From the NCBI RefSeq assembly GCF_003626575.1, contig NZ_RBDY01000013.1:1-64000 (forward strand): a stretch of 64,000 nt of DNA. Direction: 5' to 3'. Below, in pieces: positions 53,929 through 62,694 of this stretch (its first letter is position 1; each line of letters starts with the position of its first letter). The notes beneath the pieces are model-generated. The model saw only the letters and a list, made by a program, of their open reading frames with translations. It was not told the origin of the DNA and did not search any database. This stretch comes from Streptomyces radicis (GTDB lineage Bacteria > Actinomycetota > Actinomycetes > Streptomycetales > Streptomycetaceae). The translations under genes and the position numbers were made by a program.

Positions 53929-55365
53929 ATGAGGACTGCTTACCGTGTGGAGACCGTCCGGGCCGCCGAGCGCGCGCTGATGGCGCGGCTGCCCGAGGGC
54001 ACGCTGATGACCAGGGCCGCCGCGGGTCTCGCCGCCGCGTGCGCCGGGCTGCTGAGGCCGCGCACGCGGGGGGCGCGCGTGGTGGTGCTCGCGGGCAGCG
54101 GGGACAACGGCGGTGACGCGCTGTACGCGGGCGCCCGGCTCGCGCGGCGCGGGGTGGCGGTGACGGCGGTGCTGCTCTCGCCGGAGCGCGCGCACCCCGG
54201 CGGTCTCGCGGCGTTGCGCGCCGCCGGGGGGCGGGTCGCGCCCCCCGAGGGGGCGCGGGAGCTGATCGCGCGCGCCGCGTTGGTCGTGGACGGCATCACC
54301 GGCATCGGCGGGCGCGGCGGGCTGCGCCCCGCGGCGCAGGAGCTGGCGGCCGCCGCGGCCGAACGCGCCGTGCCCGTCGTCGCCGTCGACCTGCCCAGCG
54401 GCGTGGACGCGGACACCGGCGAGGTGCACGGCGCCGCCGTGCGGGCGGCGCTGACCGTGACGTTCGGCGCGTTGAAGCCGGGCCTGCTGATCGACCCCGC
54501 GCGCGAGTACGCGGGGAAGGTGCGGCTCGTGGACATCGGCCTCGGCCCCGAGCTGCCGCCCGAGCCCGATGTCGCCGCCTTCGACGACGCCGACGTGGCC
54601 GCGCTGCTGCCGCGCCCCGCGACCGAGACCGACAAGTACCGGCGCGGCGTCGTCGGCGTGGTGGCGGGCTCCGAGCGCTACCCCGGCGCGGCCGTGCTCG
54701 CGGTCGGCGGCGCGCTGCGCGGCGGCGCGGGCGCGGTGCGCTACGTCGGCCCGGCGGCCGACGCGGTGATCAGCCGCTACCCCGAGACGCTGGTCTCCGC
54801 CGGACCGCCGCACCGGGCAGGGCGCGTCCAGGCGTGGGTGGTCGGCCCTGGCCTCGGCACGGGTCCCGGCCCCGAGCGAACGGTGGCCGAGGTGCTCGAC
54901 TCCGACGTGCCCGTGCTGGTGGACGCGGACGGCCTGGCGCGGCTCGACATCGAACAGGTGCGGGCACGTTCGGCCCCCACCGTCCTCACCCCGCACGCGG
55001 GCGAGGCGGCGCGGCTGCTCGGCCGCGACCGCGCGTCGGTGGAGGCGGGCCGCCTCGCGGCGGTGCGCGAGCTGGCCGAGCGCTACGGCGCGACCGCGCT
55101 GCTCAAGGGGTCGACGACGCTCGTCGCCGACGCCACGGGCCCGGTCGTCGCCAACACCACCGGCACCCCCTGGCTGGCCACGGCGGGCAGCGGCGACGTC
55201 CTGTCGGGCCTGATCGGCGCCCTCGTCGCCGCGGGCCTCCGCCCGCGCGAGGCGGCGGCGACGGGCGCCCACCTCCACGGCCGAGCGGGCCAGGAGGCGC
55301 CGCCTCCCCCGATGGCCTCGACGATCGCCGAGGCGCTCCCGAGGGTCTGGTCGGGGCTCCTCTGA
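53929..55365 (+). CDS. nnrD: Bifunctional NAD(P)HX epimerase/dehydratase
   Basis: 478 residues. The N-terminal YjeF epimerase half (about 1-210) has VVLAGSGDNGGDALYAGARL and VAVDLPSGVDADTGEV. The C-terminal ribokinase-like dehydratase half (about 220-478) has VVGPGLGTGPGPE, TPHAGEAARLLG and ATAGSGDVLSGLIGALVA. It repairs damaged NADH/NADPH hydrates. Its stop is followed at once by the palindrome array. Confidence 0.95.
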   Translation: MRTAYRVETVRAAERALMARLPEGTLMTRAAAGLAAACAGLLRPRTRGARVVVLAGSGDNGGDALYAGARLARRGVAVTAVLLSPERAHPGGLAALRAAGGRVAPPEGARELIARAALVVDGITGIGGRGGLRPAAQELAAAAAERAVPVVAVDLPSGVDADTGEVHGAAVRAALTVTFGALKPGLLIDPAREYAGKVRLVDIGLGPELPPEPDVAAFDDADVAALLPRPATETDKYRRGVVGVVAGSERYPGAAVLAVGGALRGGAGAVRYVGPAADAVISRYPETLVSAGPPHRAGRVQAWVVGPGLGTGPGPERTVAEVLDSDVPVLVDADGLARLDIEQVRARSAPTVLTPHAGEAARLLGRDRASVEAGRLAAVRELAERYGATALLKGSTTLVADATGPVVANTTGTPWLATAGSGDVLSGLIGALVAAGLRPREAAATGAHLHGRAGQEAPPPPMASTIAEALPRVWSGLL

Positions 55366-56618
55366 ACGGTCGCCTGCGGCTGGCTTGGACGCCGGGCCTC
55401 CGGCCCGGGGGGTGGCGCGGGTGGCGCCTCCGGCGGGGGGGCGGTGCGGATGGCGCCTCCGGCGGGGGTTCTTTTCCCCACCCACCCACCCTTTTCCGCC
55501 TTCGGCGGGGGGTGGCACCGCCGGACGGCGCCTTCCCGCCTCCGGGCAGGGAGTGGTGCGGGTAGTGCCTCCGGCCCTTTCCGCCTACGGCGGGGGCTGA
55601 CGGTGGCGCCTTCCCGCCTCCGGCGGGGGGCGGCGCGGCTCCGGCGGGGGCGGTGGTGCGGGCCGGTGGGCCGACGCGGGCCGTCTCGACGCCCGGCCTC
55701 CGACCTGGCTGTTCCCCACCCCACCCGCTCCTGTGCCACCTCCGGCGGGGCTGACGGTGGACCTTCCCGACTCCGGCGAGAGGTGGTGCGGATCGGTGGG
55801 CCGGGGCAAGCCCGCCTCCGGCGAGGGGTGATGAGGGCGGGTCACCGGTGTGGGGCCGCCCTCCGGCAGGGGGATGCGGGCCGTCTCGACGCCCGGCCTC
55901 TGGTGGCGGTGGGACCTTCGGGCCCGGTTCTTACCCATCCAGCCGCGCCCCCTGCGCCGCCTCCGGCGGAAGCGACGCCGAGGCGGGCCTCACCGCCCCC
56001 GTCGGAGGCGGGAAGGTCCCACCGTCACCCCTGCCGGGGGGTGGAAAGGGTGGGTGAGCGGGGAACGGTCCGGGCCGGAGGCCCAGCGTCGAGGGGGCCG
56101 CACCGGTGCCCCACCCGCATCCCTCCGCCGGAGGCGGGGGCCTCCGTCCGATGGACGGCGCAGGACCGTTCCATCCCCCCTTGCCGCCTCCGGCGGGTGC
56201 AGTGCCGACGGGCCTGTTCGCTCACCACCGCCCTCTCGCCCCGGCAGGAGGCGGAGGCGAACCCCACGAGGGGCGCCCGAAAACCGCGGGCCGCAGGCCC
56301 GAAGGGACAACGCCCCACCGCCGAAGGCGAACAACCCGGGCCGCAGCCCCAGCGGCAGAGCCCGCACCGACCCACCCACCGCGACCACCCCCGCCGAAGG
56401 CGAAAAGGGCGGGCGGGTGGGCGAAAACCCCGGGCCGCAGGCCCGGCGCCAGCACAGGCGGGCGGAACCCCGAGACCGCAGGCCCGACGGCACAGCCCAC
56501 CCCCCGCCGACAGGCGAAAACCCCCGGGCCGCAGGCCCACGGAAACGGCCCGGCAACCACCCCCCGCCGACAGGCGAGGAACCCGGGCCGCAGGCCCGGC
56601 GTCCGAGCGAGCCGCAGG
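55366..56618. repeat. 1.25-kb short-palindrome array between convergent nnrD and acpS
   Basis: No gene is credible here. The stretch is packed with small palindromes. In the left part they read CCTNCGG on plus (GGGCCTCCGGCCC, CGCCTCCGGCG, GCCTTCGGC, GCCTACGGC); from about 56.0 kb rightward they mostly read CCGNAGG (GGGCCGCAGGCCC, CGCCGAAGGCG, GGGCCGGAGGCCC), the reverse complement, with an exception near 56.19 kb. So each half mostly has the sense of the gene whose 3' end it adjoins. The first unit after nnrD (about 55370-55412) and the last before acpS (56588-56625) share one longer sequence in opposite orientation. Confidence 0.85.
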
Positions 56619-56625
56619 CTATCCC
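56588..56625 (-). repeat. 38-bp dispersed repeat over the acpS stop codon
   Basis: Identical over 38 bp to 58855-58892. It contains two CCGCAGG cores joined by GCGTCCGAGCGAG and includes the TAG stop of acpS (56619-56621). Confidence 0.85.
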
Positions 56626-56987
56626 TCGGCGATCACCACCGCCGACGCCACCCCCGCGTCATGGCTCAGCGACACGTGCCACGTCACCACCCCGAGAACC
56701 GCCGCCCGCGCCGCCACGCTCCCGCGCACCACCAGCCGCGGCCGCCCGTTCGCCTCGGGCACGATCTCCGCGTCCGTCCAGCGCAGCCCGCCCGGTGCGC
56801 CCAGCGCCTTCGCCACCGCCTCCTTGGCCGCGAAACGGGCGGCGAGCGACGCCACCCCGCGCCGTTCCCCCGTGGGCAGCCACAGCTCCCCCGGCGCGAA
56901 CAACCGCTCGGCGAGCGCCGGCGTGCGCTCCAGCGCGGCGCCGAAACGTTCGATCTCCGCGACATCGATGCCGACGCCCACGATCAC
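56619..56987 (-). CDS. acpS: Holo-[acyl-carrier-protein] synthase
   Basis: 122 residues. Magnesium-binding Asp in VGVGIDVAEIERF and Glu in ARFAAKEAVAKALG; the C-terminus WHVSLSHDAGVASAVVI is typical. It transfers 4'-phosphopantetheine to ACP. The GTG start at 56987 overlaps the upstream stop by 4 bp (GTGA). The last codons fall within the 38-bp repeat unit, so its C-terminus may have been altered by repeat spread. Confidence 0.95.
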   Translation of the reverse strand: MIVGVGIDVAEIERFGAALERTPALAERLFAPGELWLPTGERRGVASLAARFAAKEAVAKALGAPGGLRWTDAEIVPEANGRPRLVVRGSVAARAAVLGVVTWHVSLSHDAGVASAVVIAEG

Positions 56988-57709
56988 GCGGTGACCACGC
57001 TCCCCCCGGCGTCGGTGATCTCGCACCCCACGCCGTCCACGTCCCGCCGCAGCACCACCACCTGGTCATCCGCGAGCCCCACCACGTCCCGCGCCAGCCC
57101 GTCGAACGCCACCCCTTCCGACGCCACGAACAACTCCCCGTCCCCGAGCCCCACCACCAACGGCCGCCCGCGCCGCGCCCCCACCACCGTGAACGGCTCG
57201 TCCGCGTGCACCGCGAGCAGCGCGAACTCCCCCACGAGCGAACGGCACACCTGCCGCATCGCCTCCCCCAGGTCCTCGCACGACGAGAACTGCTCCGCCA
57301 GCAGGTGCGCCACCACCTCGGTGTCCGTCTCCGAGGCCAGCGCGTGCCCGCGCGCGGCCAACTCGGCGCGCAGCGCCGCGTGGTTGGCGATCTCCCCGTC
57401 GTGCACGACGGCCACGCGCCCGGCGTTGTCCAGCTGCGGATGCGCGTTGCCCTCCGACGGCGCGCCGTGCGTCGCCCGCCGCAGGTGGCCGATCGCGCTG
57501 CCGCCCGTCGGGAGCGGCCGCTCCCGCAGCACCCCGTGCAACGCCGCCAGCCCGCCCGCCGCCCGCGCCGCCGCGATGCCCCCGTCCTCCGCGAGCACCG
57601 CCACCCCCGACGAGTCGTGGCCCGGCCGCTCCAGACGGCCGAGCCCCACCAGGACCACATCGAGGGCGGACCGCGCCTGCGCCCCCACGTAACCGACCAT
57701 CCCGCACAT
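56984..57709 (-). CDS. Stand-alone GlmS-type glutaminase domain (truncated glmS)
   Basis: 241 residues, only the N-terminal class-II amidotransferase of glucosamine-6-phosphate synthase; the two SIS sugar domains (about 360 residues) are absent and the stop is coupled to acpS. Catalytic Cys2 is kept (MCGMVGYVG), as are ATHGAPSEGNAHPQLD and SETDTEVVAHLL. Two core motifs are altered: the usual GHTRWATHG reads GHLRRATHG, and HNG reads HDG (VVHDGEIANHAAL). A full-length GlmS should exist elsewhere. It could be inactive or a free glutaminase subunit. Confidence 0.82.
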   Translation of the reverse strand: MCGMVGYVGAQARSALDVVLVGLGRLERPGHDSSGVAVLAEDGGIAAARAAGGLAALHGVLRERPLPTGGSAIGHLRRATHGAPSEGNAHPQLDNAGRVAVVHDGEIANHAALRAELAARGHALASETDTEVVAHLLAEQFSSCEDLGEAMRQVCRSLVGEFALLAVHADEPFTVVGARRGRPLVVGLGDGELFVASEGVAFDGLARDVVGLADDQVVVLRRDVDGVGCEITDAGGSVVTA

Positions 57710-57743
57710 GCGGGCAGACTAGCCGGGCGGCGAGAATGTCCGG

Positions 57744-58676
57744 GTGGCAACCTCGCTCCAGCAGCACACCCCGTACGTCGATCTCAGCCGTGAGGAGTGG
57801 AGCGCCCTGCGCGCCCGCACGCCCCTGCCGCTGACCGCCGCCGAGGTGGAACGGCTGCGCGGCCTCGGCGACGTCATCGACCTGACCGAGGTCAGGGAGG
57901 TCTACCTGCCGCTTTCCCGCCTGCTGAACCTGTACGTCGGCGCCACGGAAGGGCTGCGCGGCGCGGTGAGCACGTTCCTCGGCGGGTCACCGCAGCCGCC
58001 GACGCCGTTCGTCATCGCCGTGGCGGGCAGCGTCGCGGTCGGCAAGTCGACGGTCTCCCGCCTGCTGCGCTCGCTCCTCGCCCGCTGGCCCGAACACCCG
58101 CGCGTCGAGCTGGTGACGACGGACGGCTTCCTGCTGCCCAACGCCGAGCTGCGCCGCCGTGGCCTGCGCAAGGGGTTCCCCGAGTCGTACGACCGGCGCG
58201 CGCTCACGCGTTTCGTGGCGGACGTCAAGGCCGGGCGCGCCGAGGTCGAGGCGCCCGTGTACTCGCACCTGACGTACGACATCGTGCCGGGCGCCCGGCT
58301 GACGGTGCGCCGCCCGGACATACTCATCCTCGAAGGGCTCAACGTCCTCCAGCCCGCGCCGCCCGGACGCGTCGGCCTCGCCGACTACTTCGACTTCTCC
58401 GTCTACGTCGACGCGCGCCCGGCCGACATCCGCCGCTGGTATCTGGACCGCTTCGGGAAGCTGCGCGCCACCGCATTCCGCGACCCGGATTCCTACTTCG
58501 CGAAATACGCGGCGGTCCCCGAGAAGGAGGCGATGGAGTACGCGGAGAACAATTGGCGCACCATCAACGAGCCCAACCTCCTGACCAATATCGCCCCCAC
58601 CCGGGGCCGCGCCACCCTGGTCCTCCAGAAGTCGGAAAGGCACACGGTGAGAAGAGTGCGACTCCGCAAACTCTGA
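57744..58676 (+). CDS. coaA: Pantothenate kinase, type I
   Basis: 310 residues. P-loop in VIAVAGSVAVGKSTVSRLL near residue 95, then TTDGFLLPNAEL, GFPESYDRRALTRFVADVKA and EGLNVLQPAP. First and controlling step of coenzyme A synthesis. The GTG start at 57744 is 34 bp from the divergent truncated glmS start. Confidence 0.96.
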   Translation: MATSLQQHTPYVDLSREEWSALRARTPLPLTAAEVERLRGLGDVIDLTEVREVYLPLSRLLNLYVGATEGLRGAVSTFLGGSPQPPTPFVIAVAGSVAVGKSTVSRLLRSLLARWPEHPRVELVTTDGFLLPNAELRRRGLRKGFPESYDRRALTRFVADVKAGRAEVEAPVYSHLTYDIVPGARLTVRRPDILILEGLNVLQPAPPGRVGLADYFDFSVYVDARPADIRRWYLDRFGKLRATAFRDPDSYFAKYAAVPEKEAMEYAENNWRTINEPNLLTNIAPTRGRATLVLQKSERHTVRRVRLRKL

Positions 58677-59056
58677 TCCCGCCCACCCACCCCTTTCGGC
58701 CCCGGAGGCGGCCGTCGCGGGCGAGCCCCCGTGTCGACCCGACGGCCCAGGGACCCAGCACCACAGCCCCATGACCCGACCAACCGCCGAACCACCAGCC
58801 CGACAACACACCCCACAGCCAGCACCCCCCCGCCGAAGGCGAAACCCACCCGGACCGCAGGCCCGGCGTCCGAGCGAGCCGCAGGCTATCCCCGACGAGA
58901 CCCACCACCCTCCCCCGCCCGCGGAGCGGGCGAAAACCCCCGGGCCGGAGGCCCGGCGTCCGGGCGAGCCGCAGGCGTCACCGTACGGCCGACGCGCGGG
59001 CGCGCCCTCCCCCCACCGCCGCCGGGTCCCCTCAGGGGCGGGTGGGCGGGAAAACC
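58677..59056. repeat. Short-palindrome array between convergent coaA and glmM
   Basis: 380 bp without a gene, with CCGNAGG palindromes (CCCCGGAGGCGG, CCGCCGAAGGCG, GGGCCGGAGGCCC, GAGCCGCAGGC). On minus they read CCTNCGG, the sense of glmM, whose 3' end lies at 59057. Contains a second copy of the 38-bp repeat and a third, partial one at about 58951-58980. Confidence 0.8.
58855..58892 (-). repeat. 38-bp dispersed repeat, second copy
   Basis: Exact match to 56588-56625 in the same orientation, but inside the coaA/glmM gap and not over a stop codon. Confidence 0.85.
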
Positions 59057-60415
59057 TCAGCCGAGCGCCGACTTCACCGCGTCCGCAAGGCCCGACGCCA
59101 CCGCGCGGGCCTGGGCCGCGTCCGCGGCCTCCACCATCACGCGCACCAGCGGCTCCGTGCCCGAGGGCCGCAGCAGCACGCGGCCCGTCTCGCCGAGCAC
59201 CCGCTCCGCCTCCGTCACCGCCTCGGCCAGCTCCCTGCTGTCGCCGACGCGCGCCTTGTCCACGTCGGGAACGTTGATCAGCACCTGCGGCAGCCGTTCC
59301 ATCACGCCCGCCAGGTCCCGCAACGGGCGCCGCGTCGCCGCCACCCGCGCCGCGAGCAGCAGGCCGGTCAACGTCCCGTCGCCCGTGGTCGCGTGGTCCA
59401 GGACGATCACATGGCCCGACTGCTCGCCGCCGAGCGAGAAGCCGCCCCGCTTCATCTCCTCGAGCACATAGCGGTCCCCCACCGCCGTCTGCCGCAGCCG
59501 CAGCCCCTCGCGCTCCATGGCGAGCGCGAACCCGAGGTTGGACATCACCGTCGCCACCACCGTGTCCCCGCGCAGCGTGCCCGCGTCCCGCATCGCCACG
59601 CCGAGCACCGCCAGGATCTGGTCGCCGTCCACCTCGCACCCGCCGCCGTCGGCGGCCAGGCACCGGTCCGCGTCGCCGTCCACCGCGATGCCCAGGTCGG
59701 CCCCGTGCGCCGGGACCGCGGCCCGCAGCGCGTCCAGGTGCGTGGAGCCGTAGCCGTCGTTGATGTTCAGCCCGTCGGGCTCCGCGCCGATCGTCACCAC
59801 CTCGGCGCCCGCCCGCGCGAACGCCTCGGGCGCCACGCGCGACGCGGCCCCGTGCGCCGCGTCGATGACGACCTTGAGCCCGTCGAGGCGGTTCGGCAGG
59901 ACCCCCACCAGGTGCGCCACATAACGGTCGAAGCCCTCGCCGTACTCGGAGACCCGGCCGACCCCGGCGCCCACGGGGCGCTCCCACGGCGTGCCGCCCG
60001 CGTGCTCCCGGTAGGCCGCCTCGATGCGGTCCTCCGCCTCGTCCGCCAGCTTGTGGCCGCCCCGTGCGAAGAACTTGATGCCGTTGTCCGGCATGGGGTT
60101 GTGCGACGCGGACAGCATCACGCCGAAGTCCGCGCCGAGCGAGCCCGTCAGATACGCGACGGCCGGGGTCGGCAGGACGCCGACGCGCAGGACGTCCACG
60201 CCCGCGCTCGCCAGCCCCGCGACCACCGCCGCCTCAAGGAACTCCCCGGACGCCCGGGGGTCGCGCCCCACCACGGCCATCGCCCTGTGGCCGGACTCGC
60301 CCCCCGCTCCGGCGAGCACGCGCGCCGCCACGACCGACAGACCGAGTGCCATCTCGGCCGTGAGATCCGCGTTGGCGACGCCGCGCACGCCGTCCGTGCC
60401 GAAGAGTCGTCCCAC
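59057..60415 (-). CDS. glmM: Phosphoglucosamine mutase
   Basis: 452 residues. The catalytic phosphoserine is in MLSASHNPMPDNGIKFF, the metal loop in VDGDADRCLA, sugar loop GGEQSGHVI, and phosphate loop LLRPSGTEPLVRVM. It turns glucosamine-6-P into glucosamine-1-P for UDP-GlcNAc. I take the GTG at 60415 (MGRLFGTDGVRG) because GGAGGA lies 6 bp before it and the family begins there; ATG 60421 would sit directly on the ribosome-binding site. Confidence 0.95.
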   Translation of the reverse strand: MGRLFGTDGVRGVANADLTAEMALGLSVVAARVLAGAGGESGHRAMAVVGRDPRASGEFLEAAVVAGLASAGVDVLRVGVLPTPAVAYLTGSLGADFGVMLSASHNPMPDNGIKFFARGGHKLADEAEDRIEAAYREHAGGTPWERPVGAGVGRVSEYGEGFDRYVAHLVGVLPNRLDGLKVVIDAAHGAASRVAPEAFARAGAEVVTIGAEPDGLNINDGYGSTHLDALRAAVPAHGADLGIAVDGDADRCLAADGGGCEVDGDQILAVLGVAMRDAGTLRGDTVVATVMSNLGFALAMEREGLRLRQTAVGDRYVLEEMKRGGFSLGGEQSGHVIVLDHATTGDGTLTGLLLAARVAATRRPLRDLAGVMERLPQVLINVPDVDKARVGDSRELAEAVTEAERVLGETGRVLLRPSGTEPLVRVMVEAADAAQARAVASGLADAVKSALG

Positions 60416-60479
60416 TGTCATTCCTCCGAGCTTTTCCCAGCTTTCCGAGCAGCCATCCGCGTTAACCCTATAAAAGGAG

Positions 60480-60511
60480 CGCCCCGACAGCACGGAAGTG
60501 CTGTCGGGGCG
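60480..60511 (-). terminator. Intrinsic terminator of rplM-rpsI
   Basis: CGCCCCGACAGCAC / GTGCTGTCGGGGCG, 14-bp perfect stem with a GGAA loop, followed on the minus strand by CTCCTTTTAT. It lies 24 bp after the rpsI stop. Confidence 0.9.
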
Positions 60512-60534
60512 TCAGCAAAAAGCTCCCGACCGGG

Positions 60535-61044
60535 TTAGCGCTTGCTGTACTGCGTCCCCTTGCGGGCCTTCTTCAGACCGGCCTTCTTCCGCTCGACCGC
60601 GCGGGCGTCGCGGGTCAGGAAGCCGGCCTTCTTCAGGGGGCTGCGGTTGTTGTCGACGTCGGCCTCGTTGAGCGCGCGGGCCACGCCGAGGCGCAGGGCG
60701 CCCGCCTGGCCCGAGATGCCGCCGCCGGAGATGCGGGCGACCACGTCGTAACGCTCGTCGAGCTCGAGCACCTTGAAGGGCTCGTTGACCGACTGCTGGT
60801 GCACCTTGTTCGGGAAGTACCCCTCCAGGGTGCGGCCGTTGATCTTCCACTTGCCGCTGCCGGGCACGATGCGCACGCGGGCGATCGCGTTCTTCCGGCG
60901 GCCGGTCCCGGCGCCGGGCTGCGGGTCGCCGAAACGGGCGGCCAGCGTCTCGGCGCCCGCGAACTCGTCGGGCGTGCTCTCGGTCGTGTACTCGTCGACC
61001 TCGGGGACCTCGGAGTCCAGGGTCTCAGGGGTGGTCTCGGCCAC
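60535..61044 (-). CDS. rpsI: 30S ribosomal protein S9
   Basis: 169 residues. An acidic N-terminal extension of about 45 residues (ETTPETLDSEVPEVDEYTTE) typical of actinomycetes, then the S9 core (GRRKNAIARVRIVPGSGKWK, GQAGALRLGVARAL) and the invariant basic tail ending QYSKR. GTG start after GAGGAG. Second gene of the rplM-rpsI operon, 41 bp after rplM. Confidence 0.98.
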   Translation of the reverse strand: MAETTPETLDSEVPEVDEYTTESTPDEFAGAETLAARFGDPQPGAGTGRRKNAIARVRIVPGSGKWKINGRTLEGYFPNKVHQQSVNEPFKVLELDERYDVVARISGGGISGQAGALRLGVARALNEADVDNNRSPLKKAGFLTRDARAVERKKAGLKKARKGTQYSKR

Positions 61045-61085
61045 GGTTCTCCTCGAATTCTCTTTCGTGTTGACGGTGGCCGGGA

Positions 61086-61529
61086 CTACTGCGCGACCTG
61101 GGTGATCTCGAACGGGACGGGCCGCTGCGCGGCGTGCGGGTGCTCGGGGCCCGCGTAGACCTTGAGCTTGGAGAACATCTGCCGGCCGAGGGTGTTCTTC
61201 GGCAGCATCCCCTTCACGGCCTTCTCGACGGCCTTCTCGGGGTTGTTCTTCAGCAGGTCCTCGTACCGGACGGACCGCAGACCGCCGGGGTAGCCGGAGT
61301 GGCGGTAGGCCAGCTTCTGGGTCCGCTTGTTGCCGGACAGGTGCACCTTGTCGGCGTTGATGATGACGACGAAGTCACCGGTGTCGACGTGCGGTGCGTA
61401 GACCGGCTTGTGCTTGCCCCGCAGAAGGGTGGCGGCCTGGGAGGCCAGACGGCCCAGGACGACATCGGCCGCGTCGATGACGTGCCACTGACGCTGGATG
61501 TCGCCGGGCTTGGGGCTGAACGTACGCAC
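61086..61529 (-). CDS. rplM: 50S ribosomal protein L13
   Basis: 147 residues: MRTFSPKPGDIQRQWHVIDA, VLGRLASQAATLLRGKHKPV, HSGYPGGLRS and GMLPKNTLGRQMFSKLKVYA. GTG start at 61529 by comparison with the family. Its promoter lies about 190 bp upstream, leaving a long leader. Confidence 0.98.
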   Translation of the reverse strand: MRTFSPKPGDIQRQWHVIDAADVVLGRLASQAATLLRGKHKPVYAPHVDTGDFVVIINADKVHLSGNKRTQKLAYRHSGYPGGLRSVRYEDLLKNNPEKAVEKAVKGMLPKNTLGRQMFSKLKVYAGPEHPHAAQRPVPFEITQVAQ

Positions 61530-61716
61530 GGGTCGTAGCCTTCGCTTCTTCAGTGTTCGGGATCCTGACAAGGCCACCCAGAGAAGCCCGCAAAGGCCGC
61601 ACACCGGTGACGCAAACCGGGTGCCGGCCGCTGACATCCATCCTGGTGGACCGGCGCAGGCCCCTCACGTGAGATCGAGCAAGCCATACGCATGATTTTT
61701 CGTTGTACGACGTTGC

Positions 61717-61746
61717 AGCGTACTGCCAGGGCCCGCACGGGGTCAA
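61717..61746 (-). promoter_or_regulatory. rplM promoter
   Basis: Minus strand TTGACC (61746-61741), 18 bp, TACGCT (61722-61717). The leader between it and the GTG is about 180 nt and may hold a ribosomal-protein autoregulatory structure; none could be assigned. Confidence 0.55.
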
Positions 61747-61814
61747 AACGGTGACGTCCACCGGCCCGCGAACCGCCGTTCTGCCCCCACCGCCCTGGCG
61801 CTAAGCTTCGCGCC

Positions 61815-62678
61815 ATGAGTTACGGGCAGGGGGGACCAGGCGGCTGGGTCCCAGGGGGCTCGAGCACCCCCGACTGGAACGCTCTGGCCGCGGACGCGGA
61901 GCGGCGCCGCGGACGCCGTCGGACCACCGTCATCCTCGCCTCGGCGCTCGCCACCGTCCTGGTCGGCGCGGTCGTGGCCTTCCTCATCGTGAGCCAGAGC
62001 GGCGACGACGGCGAGCCCACCGCGAGCGGCGGCTCGTCCGACCTGCCCGACCCGTCGGACTCGGGCTCGGGCGAGCCGTCGTTCGAGCCCACGACCCTGC
62101 CGCCGCTGCCGCAGCCGCGCGAGTTCATATCCGACCCGGAGAAGGACATCGCGCCCTTCTCCGTCGACGAGTTCTACGCGGACGACACGATGGAGATCGA
62201 GGGCAGGTCGTACGCCAGGGCCGCCACCCAGGGCACGGCCGACTGCGCCGAGGCCGTCTCCACCGAGCTGGCGGGCGTCCTGGCCGACAACGGCTGCGCG
62301 GCCCTGCTGCGCGCCACCTACACCGGCGACGGCGTGGCCGTGACCGTGGGCGTGGCCCAGTTCGGCACCGAGGACGCCGCGATCGCCGCGCGCGAGGCCG
62401 CCACCGGGAACCTCCTGGCCCTCACCGGCGGCGACGCCCCCACGTTCTGCCAGCAGGGCGGCTGCCGCACCACGACGAACCAGGTCGGCCGCTACACCTA
62501 CTTCACCATCGCGGGGAACGCCGACGGCTCCCCCGACAGCGGAGACGGAACGGCCGCCCAGCTGGCCGCCCGCGACGGCAACGACCACGCGTTCGCCCGC
62601 ATCATCCAGCGCGGCGAGGCCCAGGCGTCGGCCTCGGCCAGCGCCCTGGTCGAGGAGCGCGAGAGCCAGCAGGAGTGA
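61815..62678 (+). CDS. Membrane-anchored protein of unknown function
   Basis: 287 residues. A short cytoplasmic basic part (AADAERRRGRRR), one membrane segment (TTVILASALATVLVGAVVAF), a Ser/Pro/Gly/Glu linker (about 60-95), then an outer domain with four cysteines (ADCAEAV, DNGCAALL, FCQQGGC) that may form two disulphides. No family recognised. It lies between truA and rplM in the conserved ribosomal-protein region, so it is probably a vertically inherited streptomycete protein. Confidence 0.75.
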   Translation: MSYGQGGPGGWVPGGSSTPDWNALAADAERRRGRRRTTVILASALATVLVGAVVAFLIVSQSGDDGEPTASGGSSDLPDPSDSGSGEPSFEPTTLPPLPQPREFISDPEKDIAPFSVDEFYADDTMEIEGRSYARAATQGTADCAEAVSTELAGVLADNGCAALLRATYTGDGVAVTVGVAQFGTEDAAIAAREAATGNLLALTGGDAPTFCQQGGCRTTTNQVGRYTYFTIAGNADGSPDSGDGTAAQLAARDGNDHAFARIIQRGEAQASASASALVEERESQQE

Positions 62679-62694
62679 ACGGGCCGGGCGGCGC

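Noticed and set aside
55366..56618. CRISPR array
   Set aside because: The repeats are short, irregularly spaced palindromes of variable sequence with no constant-length spacers and no cas genes nearby.
55444..56994. Long plus-strand frames through the palindrome array and acpS
   Set aside because: The translations are Pro/Arg/Gly low-complexity produced by the hairpin repeats, and they run antisense into acpS.
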